NCBI RefSeq assembly: GCF_037153985.1
Contig: NZ_JBBAYI010000011.1
Location: forward strand, 124,001-188,000
Direction of reading: 5' to 3'
DNA length: 64,000 bases
Source: Emticicia sp037153985
GTDB taxonomy: Bacteria; Bacteroidota; Bacteroidia; Cytophagales; Spirosomataceae
Part shown: one piece after another, positions 51,095 through 59,061 of the stretch
How the letters are laid out: the number at the start of each line of letters is the position of its first letter
Position numbering within the stretch: position 1 is the stretch's first letter
Translations under genes and position numbers: made by a program
The notes under the pieces: model-generated
Seen by the model: only the letters and a program-made list of their open reading frames with translations
What the model was told of the DNA's origin: nothing
The model's database searches: none

Positions 51095-52192
51095 ATGAAT
51101 AAAAATAAAATATACTGGTTTCTTCAAATAACGGGGTGGTCGCTATATAACTGTAACGAAATTTTTGCGTACAGCTTACAATATGGCTACGACAACACTA
51201 TGATATTTAATGCGCTGGCTAATATTGTTTTAGCAATTTTGCTGACGCATATTTTCAGAATAGTTGTTAAGAAACTTAACTGGATTAAACTGAGTCTTGC
51301 GCAACTGGCCTTTAGAGTATGCTTTGGCGTGGCTATCATGACTGTTATTGTAGTAGGGGTAAATTTGCCGCTCGATGCAAAATATGTAGGCGAACTACTC
51401 AATCAAAAACCAATTCTGGTTATCGAATACTTCATTAATCTGGCTAAACCTCTACTGGTATGGGTACTTATTTATATCTTCTATAATTATTCAGAAGAAA
51501 AACGCCAGCGGGAAATTGAAGAACTTAAACTGAAATCATCAATTAAAGAGTCAGAGGCAAAAGTACTAAGGGCTCAGATGAACCCTCATTTTATGTTTAA
51601 TGCCTTAAATAGCATTAGAGCATTAGTACTCGAAGACCCCTCAAGAGCACAGCAGGGAATTACCCAGTTATCAAATATTTTAAGGAGTTCGTTACTGGCC
51701 GACAGGCGCAAAACAGTATCATTAAAAGAAGAACTACGTACCATTGAAGATTACTTGGCACTAGAAAAAGTACGCTACGAAGAACGCCTGCAAATGAAAT
51801 GGGATATTGCCCCCGAAACCCTGAATATAGAAGTACCACCTATGATGCTCCAGACGTTGGTCGAAAACGCCATTAAGCATGGGGTGCAAAAAGCTCTTAA
51901 CTGGGGCTTTGTTGAAATCAATACCAGTACTGCTAAAAACAAGTTATATATTAAAATCAGAAATACCGGCCAGTTACAAGGCACTGAATCAAAGTCTGAA
52001 TCAGGCGGATTTGGTTTGAAAAATACGGCTCAGCGTCTGGACTTACTTTATGGAAACGAGGCATCATTCAGAATTTATCAGGAAGATAACCTGACCGTTT
52101 GTGCCGAAATCATGATTCCACTCAGTAATACAGATAACCGTAGCACAAGTTCAGAAGTGAAAAGTGTGGCTTCGGCCGTAGTAACCAGTTAA
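51095..52192 (+). CDS. LytS/YehU-type sensor histidine kinase
   Basis: 365 residues. Four transmembrane helices in the first 130 residues (near 10-30, 42-60, 70-90, 105-125) without a periplasmic sensor, then a coiled linker and the His_kinase domain with phosphoacceptor His165 in LRAQMNPHFMFNALNSIRAL and a HATPase part (MLQTLVENAIKHGVQ and SGGFGLKNTAQRLDLLYG). Directly followed by its LytTR response regulator, 48 bases on. Such pairs control exopolysaccharide, motility or peptide functions in Bacteroidota. Confidence 0.93.
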   Translation: MNKNKIYWFLQITGWSLYNCNEIFAYSLQYGYDNTMIFNALANIVLAILLTHIFRIVVKKLNWIKLSLAQLAFRVCFGVAIMTVIVVGVNLPLDAKYVGELLNQKPILVIEYFINLAKPLLVWVLIYIFYNYSEEKRQREIEELKLKSSIKESEAKVLRAQMNPHFMFNALNSIRALVLEDPSRAQQGITQLSNILRSSLLADRRKTVSLKEELRTIEDYLALEKVRYEERLQMKWDIAPETLNIEVPPMMLQTLVENAIKHGVQKALNWGFVEINTSTAKNKLYIKIRNTGQLQGTESKSESGGFGLKNTAQRLDLLYGNEASFRIYQEDNLTVCAEIMIPLSNTDNRSTSSEVKSVASAVVTS

Positions 52193-52240
52193 TTTTTTAC
52201 TAATCACCCATCGTACCGGAAAATCGGTTAAATACTCACA

Positions 52241-52981
52241 ATGAAAGCACTTATTATCGATGATGAACGCTTGGCACGCAATGAATTACGCCGTTTGTTA
52301 GAGAATTTTCCTAAAATTAATATAGTAGGCGAGGCCGCTAATGCCGAAGAAGCCCTTAACCTGATTGACGAACTACAACCAGAACTTTTATTTCTGGATA
52401 TTCAGATGCCCGGTAAAAATGGTTTTGAATTGCTGGAAGCAATTGAAGGTAAAGTGCCGGAGGTGATTTTTACCACTGCTTATGACGAATACGCGTTGAG
52501 AGCCTTTGAGTTTAATGCCCTAGACTACCTGATGAAGCCGATTGATATGCAGCGTCTGGCTGAGGCAATTCAGCGAGTAGAAGAAGAACAATTACATGAA
52601 GTTGAGCGCAAAGAAGGGGTAAAGCTATTAGGTGAAAGCGATCAGGTATTTGTAAAAGATGGTGAAAAATGCTGGTTTGTAAAATTAGGAAAAGTGCGTC
52701 TGTTTGAGTCGATGGGTAATTATGTGCGTTTGCATTTTGATGACCAGAAACCAATGATTTTGAAGTCGTTGAACAGCCTTGAAGAACGCCTAGACCCTAA
52801 AATATATTTCAGAGCTAACCGAAAGCATATTATAAATTTGGCTTGGATTGATAAAATTGAGCCGTGGTTTTCGGGTGGGTTATTGGTTACACTCAAAAAT
52901 GCTGAAAAGAACTCAAACCCCGAAAAAATAGAGATTTCGCGCCGTCAGGCAATTAAATTTAAAGATTTAATGAGCTTGTAA
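52241..52981 (+). CDS. LytTR response regulator
   Basis: 246 residues. Receiver domain (1-120) with DDERLARNELRR, phosphoacceptor Asp53 in LFLDIQMPGKNGFE and KPID as the conserved Lys; LytTR DNA-binding domain (about 145-245) with FVKDGEKCWFVKL, YVRLHFDDQ and EERLDPKIYFRANRKHIINLAWI. Partner of the LytS kinase upstream. Terminator follows at 53028-53061. A second LytTR protein without a receiver is encoded at 56367. Confidence 0.95.
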   Translation: MKALIIDDERLARNELRRLLENFPKINIVGEAANAEEALNLIDELQPELLFLDIQMPGKNGFELLEAIEGKVPEVIFTTAYDEYALRAFEFNALDYLMKPIDMQRLAEAIQRVEEEQLHEVERKEGVKLLGESDQVFVKDGEKCWFVKLGKVRLFESMGNYVRLHFDDQKPMILKSLNSLEERLDPKIYFRANRKHIINLAWIDKIEPWFSGGLLVTLKNAEKNSNPEKIEISRRQAIKFKDLMSL

Positions 52982-53027
52982 GAGCAGTTCTGCAAGCTGT
53001 TTCCAACAACTGTCAGTATTAGTCAAG

Positions 53028-53061
53028 CAAAGCTACTTCAGTAAATACCGAGGTAGCTTTG
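53028..53061 (+). terminator. Intrinsic terminator after the LytTR regulator
   Basis: A 12-bp stem with one mismatch or wobble (CAAAGCTACTTC at 53028-53039, GAGGTAGCTTTG at 53050-53061) followed by TTGT, 47 bases after the stop codon at 52981. Confidence 0.7.
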
Positions 53062-53537
53062 TTGTAAGTATTGTTCATGAATCATATTTGTAATTTTTTT
53101 ATAACACAAATGTATTTTGCTCAAAAGAACCTCTTGGCATGAGTTGTAATAAGCATATAAAAAAATAATATAACAATTTATAAAGTTGGATTTTTTGAAG
53201 AAATTCCAAATAAAATTAAAGATATATGTATCTACACAGATTATTTAATATTTCCGTTGCTATTCCTGAAAAATTTTTGATGCTCAGCCTGATATTTTTA
53301 TCTTAGAACAATTTTTGAAAGCTGAATTAATTACATTAAAATTGTGTTATAAAAACCTAAAGGCTAATATAATAAGCCTGTTTTTTACGTTAACAATTGA
53401 TTAAGGCACCCGCAAATTTTTTAAGAATTTAATAACCCGCAAGGCAATAAAAGTATTTTTTAAAATTTGTAAGAAATTCTTTGTACTGAATATATATTCT
53501 TAAGAAATTTGTATAACACAATCTTCAAAACTTCATA
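53062..53537. other. 476-base gap upstream of purF with weak hairpin
   Basis: Very AT-rich and without a coding frame above 30 codons. A short hairpin AGGCT/AGCCT (53361-53365 with 53375-53379) followed by TTTTTT could be a weak terminator or attenuator on the plus strand. No known riboswitch pattern or clear TAnnTTTG box was found, so the purF promoter is not assigned. Confidence 0.35.
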
Positions 53538-55430
53538 ATGAGCGACGACATAAAACACGAATGTGGCATAGCCCTGGTTCGTCTTCGTAAACCCCTCCAA
53601 TATTATATTGATAAATACGGCACACCCCTTTATGGTATTAAGCGTCTGTATGTTTTGATGGAAAAGCAATCGAACCGCGGACAAGATGGCGCAGGGGTTG
53701 GTAACGTAAAACTGGAAGTACCACCGGGCAGCCGATACATTAGTAGGTATCGTTCGGTTGAGAATCGTCCTGTTACTGATATTTTCAATAAAATTAATGA
53801 GAAGTATCGTGACGTGTTAAGAAACAATCCTGATAAGTTTAAAGATGCTAAATGGTTGCAGGAGAATCTGGCTTATTCAGGAGAAGTATGGTTGGGGCAT
53901 CTTCGTTATGGTACGCATGGTAAAAACGAAATTGAAAATTGCCATCCGATGTTGCGTCAGAGTAACTGGCGTAGCCGTAATATGTTAATGGCTGGCAACT
54001 TTAACATGACCAACGCAGAAGAGCTGTTTAAAAAACTGGTGAAGTTAGGGCAGCACCCTAAAGATAAAGGTGATACCGTTACAGTAATGGAAAAAATTGG
54101 TCACTTTCTGGATGAAGAGAACCAAAGGGTATTCGACCGTTTTAAAGGTATTTATGAAAATCCGGCCTTGTCTGACATCATTGAAGATAACATGGATTTA
54201 CCACGCGTGTTGTATCGTGCTTGTCGCGATTTTGATGGAGGTTACGCTATGGCAGGTATTACAGGCTTTGGGGCATCGTTCGTAGTACGAGACCCTGCAG
54301 GTATTCGCCCTGCTTATTATTGGGCTAATGATGAAGTAGTAATTGTGGCTTCTGAAAAACCCGCAATTAAGGCAGCATTTAATGCCAATTATGAAGAAAT
54401 AAAAGAAATTCAACCCGGCCACGCGCTTATTATTGACAAACATGGCGAGTATAACGAGTTTCAGATTATGAAACCGCTCGAGAAAAAGTCATGTAGTTTT
54501 GAGCGCATTTATTTCTCTCGTGGTTCAGACCCACAGATTTATGAAGAGCGCAAACAATTGGGTCGGTTACTTATTCCACAGATACTCGAACAAATCGATT
54601 ACGATTTAGAAAATACAGTTTTCTCTTATATCCCGAATACGGCTGAAACCGCGTTCTTTGGAATGGTTGAAGGGTTGGAAGAATATCTGGCCGACTGGCG
54701 TTTGAAAAGAATCACAGAAGGTGATTTGTCTTCAGACGAAATCAAGCGGGTGCTATCGTTCAGGCCGCGAATTGAAAAGCTGGTATCGAAGGATGTTAAA
54801 TTGCGTACTTTCATTACAAATGACGATGAGCGAGACGAAATGGTGTCACACGTATATGAAATGACCTATGAAGTAATACGCAAAGGTATTGATACCGTAG
54901 TAGTAATTGATGACTCAATTGTGCGCGGAACTACGCTTGAAAAAAGTATTCTGAAAATGCTCGACCGGCTAGGGCCTAAGAAAATAATCATTGTTTCGTC
55001 GGCACCACAAATTCGTTACCCCGATTGTTACGGAATTGATATGTCAAAAATGAAAGAGTTTGTGGCTTTCAGGGCAATGCTTGATTTACTAAAGAAAAAC
55101 GGCATTGAATACATGAAGCAAGAAGTATATGCACAGAGCGTAGGTGCTTTACAGACCAACAACGCCTATGAGCAAAACTTCGTAAAACAATTGTACGATA
55201 AGTTTACCGACGAAGAGGTATCGGCCAAGATTGCTGAGATTGTAACGCCCGAAGGCATGAATGCGGAAGTGTCAATGATATACCAGACTGTCGAGAACCT
55301 GCATAAGGCTTGCCCAAATCATATAGGTGACTGGTACTTTACAGGCAATTACCCTACTCGTGGTGGTAATCGGGTAGTAAATCAGGCATTTGTGAATTTC
55401 ATGGAAGGAAAAATGGTAAGAGCTTACTAA
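53538..55430 (+). CDS. purF: Amidophosphoribosyltransferase (extended form)
   Basis: 630 residues, far longer than the E. coli enzyme of about 505. N-terminal glutamine amidotransferase with catalytic Cys9 in HECGIAL after a short propeptide and EKQSNRGQDGAG, GHLRYGTHGKNE; C-terminal phosphoribosyltransferase with the PRPP-binding loop VVVIDDSIVRGTTL and a final KMKEFVAFRAML segment. First committed step of purine synthesis. Extra length is mainly an insertion after residue 65 (YISRYRSVENRPVTDIFNKI), another near 155-215, and a long C-terminal part after residue 520. This long class is known in Bacteroidota. Confidence 0.9.
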   Translation: MSDDIKHECGIALVRLRKPLQYYIDKYGTPLYGIKRLYVLMEKQSNRGQDGAGVGNVKLEVPPGSRYISRYRSVENRPVTDIFNKINEKYRDVLRNNPDKFKDAKWLQENLAYSGEVWLGHLRYGTHGKNEIENCHPMLRQSNWRSRNMLMAGNFNMTNAEELFKKLVKLGQHPKDKGDTVTVMEKIGHFLDEENQRVFDRFKGIYENPALSDIIEDNMDLPRVLYRACRDFDGGYAMAGITGFGASFVVRDPAGIRPAYYWANDEVVIVASEKPAIKAAFNANYEEIKEIQPGHALIIDKHGEYNEFQIMKPLEKKSCSFERIYFSRGSDPQIYEERKQLGRLLIPQILEQIDYDLENTVFSYIPNTAETAFFGMVEGLEEYLADWRLKRITEGDLSSDEIKRVLSFRPRIEKLVSKDVKLRTFITNDDERDEMVSHVYEMTYEVIRKGIDTVVVIDDSIVRGTTLEKSILKMLDRLGPKKIIIVSSAPQIRYPDCYGIDMSKMKEFVAFRAMLDLLKKNGIEYMKQEVYAQSVGALQTNNAYEQNFVKQLYDKFTDEEVSAKIAEIVTPEGMNAEVSMIYQTVENLHKACPNHIGDWYFTGNYPTRGGNRVVNQAFVNFMEGKMVRAY

Positions 55431-55452
55431 AGTAAGATTTCATATTGCTCAT

Positions 55453-55494
55453 AAAAACAAATGATAACTTCTTAAGAAGTTATCATTTGTTTTT
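55453..55494. terminator. Perfect 42-base palindrome, bidirectional terminator
   Basis: Left arm 55453-55473 and right arm 55474-55494 are perfect reverse complements of 21 bases; arms start and end with A5/T5 runs. It lies 22 bases after the purF stop and contains the stop codon (55483-55485) of the minus-strand micro-gene, so it can terminate transcription from both directions. Confidence 0.85.
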
Positions 55495-55617
55495 TGTGGG
55501 TAAACTAAAAACATTGGTGGCAACTTCTTTCATGCCAATTAATTTCAAAACGTTTCTGATAGTAACAGATGATTCGTTTTTTAATGCAGGTGCAAGTGGG
55601 GTAATATTTTTTTCCAT
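55483..55617 (-). CDS. Micro-gene B, 44-aa peptide of an unrecognised family
   Basis: ATG 55617 to TGA 55483, 44 residues; an in-frame ATG at 55644 would give 53 residues. The C-terminal half reads VLKLIGMKEVATNVFSLPTK and is nearly repeated in the micro-gene at 55792 (VLRVIGMKEVTSNVFSLPNK). Within the aligned 21 codons four differences are synonymous (TTG/TTA, GAA/GAG, GTT/GTG, AGT/AGC), a sign of selection on protein. The plus-strand frame over the same bases has a stop in the sister copy, so the minus strand is the coding one. No signal peptide or Gly-Gly leader is seen. Basic C-terminus (TKNK). Function unknown. Confidence 0.7.
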   Translation of the reverse strand: MEKNITPLAPALKNESSVTIRNVLKLIGMKEVATNVFSLPTKNK

Positions 55618-55871
55618 AGCAGTAATTTTATGATTTCTACTCATACAAACTTTGGCAAAAAGGCTACCATTTTGCAGAAAAATGAAAACAGCTATGCCTT
55701 AAAATTATTAAAAGGATACAAACCGATAAATTTATCAGCCTGTACCCTTTTATATTAGCAATGAATTGTCGGGCTGTTATACCCACAAGAATCATGCAGA
55801 AATATCGTTTAATTTTTTCTTTTTGTTGGGTAAGCTAAAAACATTGCTAGTCACCTCTTTCATGCCAATTA
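55498..55871. repeat. Imperfect direct DNA repeat shared by the two micro-genes
   Basis: About 44 bases at 55498-55541 recur at 55828-55871 with scattered changes, 330 bases apart. Both copies cover the 3' half of a micro-gene. Outside this unit the genes differ, so the conserved part is the C-terminal peptide motif. Confidence 0.75.
55710..55751 (-). terminator. Long hairpin fully paired only in minus-strand RNA
   Basis: Arms 55710-55730 and 55731-55751. In minus-strand RNA all 21 positions can pair, four of them as G-U wobbles; in the plus-strand RNA the same four positions are A-C mismatches. It is 41 bases after the micro-gene A stop and followed by a U-rich stretch, so it probably ends or partly ends that transcript before micro-gene B. 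The strand bias is direct evidence that this region is transcribed leftward. Confidence 0.75.
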
Positions 55872-55947
55872 CACGTAAAACATCGCGTAAATCAATAGCT
55901 TCCTGAATCGGCAGGATTCCCTTCTGTTGCATAGTTGCGGTTTTCAT
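55792..55947 (-). CDS. Micro-gene A, 51-aa peptide, paralogue of micro-gene B
   Basis: ATG 55947 to TGA 55792, 51 residues; ATG 55932 is an alternative start. N-terminal part MQQKGILPIQEAIDLRD is variable relative to its neighbour; the shared motif is VLRVIGMKEVTSNVFSLPNK, followed by a basic run (KKKKLNDISA). It has a promoter with TAACTTTG at 55989-55996 (minus), a 14-base palindrome in the spacer, and its own hairpin terminator at 55710-55751. Together with micro-gene B it makes an unexplained two-peptide locus next to a LytTR protein. Roles such as signal peptide, modified peptide precursor or small regulator are all open. Confidence 0.75.
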   Translation of the reverse strand: MKTATMQQKGILPIQEAIDLRDVLRVIGMKEVTSNVFSLPNKKKKLNDISA

Positions 55948-55988
55948 CGGATTACTTTTATTTGTTTGCTGTTGAGAAATTGCGGTAG

Positions 55989-56018
55989 CAAAGTTACGCT
56001 GAAAAGCGAATATTCGCT
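55989..56018 (-). promoter_or_regulatory. Promoter and palindromic operator candidate for micro-gene A
   Basis: On the minus strand TAACTTTG (55989-55996) is an exact TAnnTTTG element, giving a start about 36 bases before ATG 55947. Nine bases upstream lies the perfect palindrome AGCGAATATTCGCT (56005-56018), inside the spacer between -7 and -33 regions. A TTG at the regular -33 distance is missing. The position suits a repressor or activator binding site. Confidence 0.6.
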
Positions 56019-56366
56019 AAGTTTTTCAAACTATTTTTACAATTATTTTTATTAAGCGGCTAGAGTTTTTTTATACCATTGCTTTAAGGAAAATTAGTAA
56101 AATTCCATGCCAATGGCTTATGGGGTTTTTATGGGAATTTTTTATACACAAAATTCTCTGAAGTATCTGTTTAATGGCACATATCTGGGAATTTTCTCCC
56201 TATCTTTTCGAGTACGCTGGTGTATATGTGAGTGCGCTAAAATAAAAAGCAACCACTCAAAGAGTAGCTGCTTTATTCATCACCTAACCACTAAAAAGTA
56301 TTATGAAATAATACTGTTAGTTTTTTTTCCTTAGCTCTATTTAGACGTAATTTCATAAAAAAGTCT
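56019..56366. other. Intergenic stretch between micro-genes and LytTR protein gene
   Basis: About 350 bases. The only structure seen is an imperfect hairpin at 56246-56274 (AAAGCA/TGCTTT and ACTC/GAGT paired around AAA), which in minus orientation is followed by T-rich sequence and would terminate the LytTR gene. A 75-codon plus-strand frame at 56107-56334 is low in codon quality and is not called. Confidence 0.45.
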
Positions 56367-56771
56367 CTAAGAGTTGTGAAAAAAAACAAGCTTATCAATA
56401 ACATTCTTTAATCTTCTTCGGGAAACTTCCAGATGCTCGCCTCCTTCAATTTTAATTTCCCGTGTTTTGTGTTGCACATGCACCTCACGTACAAACATCA
56501 TATTCACGATATGTGATTTATGAACCCTGATAAAAGTATCCTCTCCTAAGAGCTTTTCAAAGTTTTTCAGAGTTCTGGCTGCAATATATTCACGTGTTTG
56601 TGTATAAACCAGTGTATAATTGCATTCGCCTTGCAAGCGCACAATATTTTTCAACGGGATTTTAATCCATCTGTTCGAAAAATGTACTTTAATTTGCTGG
56701 CTTGGAGTCAGTTTACCTGACTTGTCAAATTTACTTTTTACTTTTGAATGTGCAAAATCAATTTTATCCAT
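56367..56771 (-). CDS. Stand-alone LytTR DNA-binding protein
   Basis: 134 residues. Short N-terminal tail (MDKIDFAHSKVKSKFDKSGK) followed directly by a LytTR domain (about 28-130): KVHFSNRWIKIPLKNIVRLQGECNYTLVYT region, ARTLKNFEKLLGEDTFIRVHKSHIVN and EGGEHLEVSRRRLKNVIDKL. There is no receiver domain, so control must be by expression level or an unknown input. Divergent from pheS and upstream, on the same strand, of the two micro-genes; LytTR proteins often regulate small peptide genes, so a link is plausible but not shown. Confidence 0.9.
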   Translation of the reverse strand: MDKIDFAHSKVKSKFDKSGKLTPSQQIKVHFSNRWIKIPLKNIVRLQGECNYTLVYTQTREYIAARTLKNFEKLLGEDTFIRVHKSHIVNMMFVREVHVQHKTREIKIEGGEHLEVSRRRLKNVIDKLVFFHNS

Positions 56772-57011
56772 GAGTTTTGGCTATTTTAGTAGCTCAAACT
56801 TAAGTTCAAAATGAGGATTATGCAACTAGTCAGAAAAAAGAAAATAATGTTAATGTGTTGATTATGAGCTTTTTATGTGAAATATAATAGGTTATTTTCA
56901 GTATTTACCCCTAAGAAATTGCGTAAAATTACGTATCATATTTTAAGCATATTTTCAACAGATTAAACGTTGACTTATTTGTAAAAATATAGTAGTTTGT
57001 AACAATATGTA

Positions 57012-57019
57012 TATATTTG
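57012..57019 (+). promoter_or_regulatory. Candidate -7 box (TATATTTG) for pheS
   Basis: TATATTTG, an exact TAnnTTTG match, 28 bases before the GTG start of pheS; the only upstream TTG is too close (12 bases). Confidence 0.4.
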
Positions 57020-57046
57020 TGAAAATTTTTATTAAACGGTTGTAAA

Positions 57047-58081
57047 GTGTTAGATAAAATCCAGGAAGTAATAGACGAAATATCTGTTACAAAAGTAATC
57101 AGCAAAGAAGATTTAGAGAATTTTCGTTTAAAGTATATTAGCCGTAAAGGCGTTTTAAACGACTTGTTTGAGCAGTTCAAGGCTGTTGCCAACGAACAAA
57201 AAAGGGCAGTAGGGCAGGAGCTTAATAAGTTGAAAAATATTACAGAACAACGATTTAAGGAGTTTTCGGATGCCTTGGAGAACGCCTCTGAAGAAAACAC
57301 AGGCCTTGGTTTGGACCTGACACTTCCGGTGGTGCCTAATTTTTCTGGTACTGTTCATCCGCTGACACTTACACGCCAGCGTGTGCTAGAGGTTTTTGCA
57401 CGCATGGGCTTTAATCATGAAGATGGCCCCGAAGTAGAAACCGACTGGTATAACTTCACAGCGTTGAACTTCCCCGAAAACCACCCTGCACGTGAAATGC
57501 AGGATACTTTCTTTGTAGAGAAAAAGGCTGTTCAGAAAGACGATGTACTGCTTCGCACACATACATCAAACGTACAGGTACGTTTAATGGAACGCAAGAA
57601 GCCACCTATTCGCTCAATCATGATAGGCCGTGTATACCGTAATGAGGCTATCTCAGCCCGTGCGCATTGCCAGTTTCATCAGATTGAAGGTCTATACGTT
57701 GATAAAAATGTGAGTTTTAAAGACCTGAAAGATACCTTGTATCATTTTGCTAAAGAAATGTTTGGCAAGGACACAAAAATCAGGTTACGTCCTAGTTATT
57801 TTCCATTTACCGAGCCAAGTGCAGAAATTGACGTGTCGTGCTTTATTTGTGGAGGCAAAGGCTGTAATATCTGTAAGCACAGCGGCTGGGTTGAAATTGC
57901 CGGTTCGGGTATGGTTGACCCTAACGTGCTGGCAAATAGTGGCATTGACCCTGAAGAATACACAGGTTTTGCTTTTGGTATGGGTGTTGAAAGAATAACC
58001 ATGCTTCGGTATGGAATTAACGACCTACGCTTGTTTTTTGAGAATGACGTGAGATTTCTGCGTCAGTTTGAAGGAGCCTGA
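57047..58081 (+). CDS. pheS: Phenylalanyl-tRNA synthetase alpha subunit
   Basis: 344 residues from GTG 57047. Coiled-coil N-terminal tRNA-binding region (1-90), then class II catalytic core: HPLTLTRQRVLEVFARMGF, DTFFVEKK, LRTHTSNVQVRLM as motif 2 region with MIGRVYRNEA, and motif 3 in GFAFGMGVERITMLRYGI. A CFICGGKGCNICKHSGW cysteine pattern near residues 264-281 suggests a zinc site, seen in some PheS. Charges tRNA-Phe with the beta subunit, which is not in this window. Own terminator. Confidence 0.96.
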   Translation: MLDKIQEVIDEISVTKVISKEDLENFRLKYISRKGVLNDLFEQFKAVANEQKRAVGQELNKLKNITEQRFKEFSDALENASEENTGLGLDLTLPVVPNFSGTVHPLTLTRQRVLEVFARMGFNHEDGPEVETDWYNFTALNFPENHPAREMQDTFFVEKKAVQKDDVLLRTHTSNVQVRLMERKKPPIRSIMIGRVYRNEAISARAHCQFHQIEGLYVDKNVSFKDLKDTLYHFAKEMFGKDTKIRLRPSYFPFTEPSAEIDVSCFICGGKGCNICKHSGWVEIAGSGMVDPNVLANSGIDPEEYTGFAFGMGVERITMLRYGINDLRLFFENDVRFLRQFEGA

Positions 58082-58100
58082 TAAAATATTTTATAAACAA

Positions 58101-58133
58101 AAATCTCCACCCAGCGGGTGGAGATTTTTTGTT
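58101..58133 (+). terminator. Intrinsic terminator after pheS
   Basis: Perfect 12-bp stem AAATCTCCACCC/GGGTGGAGATTT with an AGC loop (58101-58127), followed by TTTG, 20 bases after the pheS stop. Confidence 0.9.
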
Positions 58134-58181
58134 AACGGTTGTTCGTAAAGAACATTGACACTTAAAAAATTCCTGACAAAT

Positions 58182-58889
58182 TTATTTGAACCCTTTCACA
58201 AAAGCCTGATACCCTAAAGTTTCGATTTGCTTTTGTGTAGTTTTAGCATTTATTTCTGAATCATAAAGACCATATATTACGCGGTAAACCATTGGTTTGT
58301 CGGCCGCTTTGCTTACCTGAATAAATATTTTATCTTCTTCTATTTCGCCTTTCTGAGTTAACTGGCTGGCAAAATCTTTAGCGGCTTTAAGTTGCCCGAA
58401 AGCACCTAGCTGTAAGCCATAGCCATTGGCTTCCTGCATTTTACCTTTCAGGTTATATACATGATTTACTTCAAAATCTTCAATCTTTGTTGTTTCCAAC
58501 CTGATTTCTTTCTCTTTTGCTACCTTTTTTGTAGGTGCATAACTTTTAGCAGGGGCGGTACTTACATCGGCAGTAGCCCAAAGTACCTCAACCTCGTCAT
58601 CGTCGTTTACAGGTTGTATTTTTACCTTACCATTACTACTTTTCACATCAACCTTTTCAGGTAAAAAAGCTACCTTGTTGCTACTTTTGGTTTTAGTAGC
58701 ATCAGTAATACTAACTACAACCGATTTATCGGTTTCCAGATTAGTTATTCTTACTTTTTTTTCTGTGTCCTTTTTGGGTGATTTATTAAGTGCATCGGCA
58801 AGGCCGGCAGATGTTTGAGCCCAAGCTATGCTTGAAGCAAAAGACAGGAGAATAGCTCCTGATAGGTTTAGTGGGGCACGTAATTTCAT
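58182..58889 (-). CDS. Exported SPOR-domain protein
   Basis: 235 residues with a signal peptide (about 1-24, ending SIAWAQ). A long Lys/Val/Asp-rich middle region of uncertain fold, then a SPOR domain at about 155-235 starting GYGLQLGAFGQLKAAKDFA and ending YQAFVKGFK. SPOR domains bind denuded glycan strands at division sites, so the protein likely acts in the periplasm on peptidoglycan. The shorter protein at 59062 is a paralogue, apparently from duplication. Confidence 0.85.
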   Translation of the reverse strand: MKLRAPLNLSGAILLSFASSIAWAQTSAGLADALNKSPKKDTEKKVRITNLETDKSVVVSITDATKTKSSNKVAFLPEKVDVKSSNGKVKIQPVNDDDEVEVLWATADVSTAPAKSYAPTKKVAKEKEIRLETTKIEDFEVNHVYNLKGKMQEANGYGLQLGAFGQLKAAKDFASQLTQKGEIEEDKIFIQVSKAADKPMVYRVIYGLYDSEINAKTTQKQIETLGYQAFVKGFK

Positions 58890-58996
58890 ATTTATAGTAA
58901 TTTACGGGTAGGTTGCTCTGAAGAGCGGGTTACTAAAATATTTACAAATAATGTGCCAATAATAATGCTCATTAGCCATAAAACCTACAAAAATAA

Positions 58997-59030
58997 AGCG
59001 GAAGAAAAAGATATTTATTTTTCTTCCGCT
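58997..59030 (-). terminator. Intrinsic terminator after the short SPOR protein
   Basis: Perfect 13-bp stem (AGCGGAAGAAAAA at 58997-59009 with its complement at 59018-59030) and an eight-base loop; on the minus strand it is followed by TTTATTTTT. It separates the two SPOR genes. Confidence 0.8.
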
Positions 59031-59061
59031 AAGTAATTGATAATGAGCGAAAAATAAACTG

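Noticed and set aside
55445..55633. Plus-strand frame of 62 codons over micro-gene B
   Set aside because: The homologous stretch in the sister copy has a stop codon in this frame, while the minus frames are both open and conserved.
56107..56334. Plus-strand frame of 75 codons near the LytTR gene
   Set aside because: Low coding quality, no homologue-like pattern and contains a hairpin fitting a terminator.
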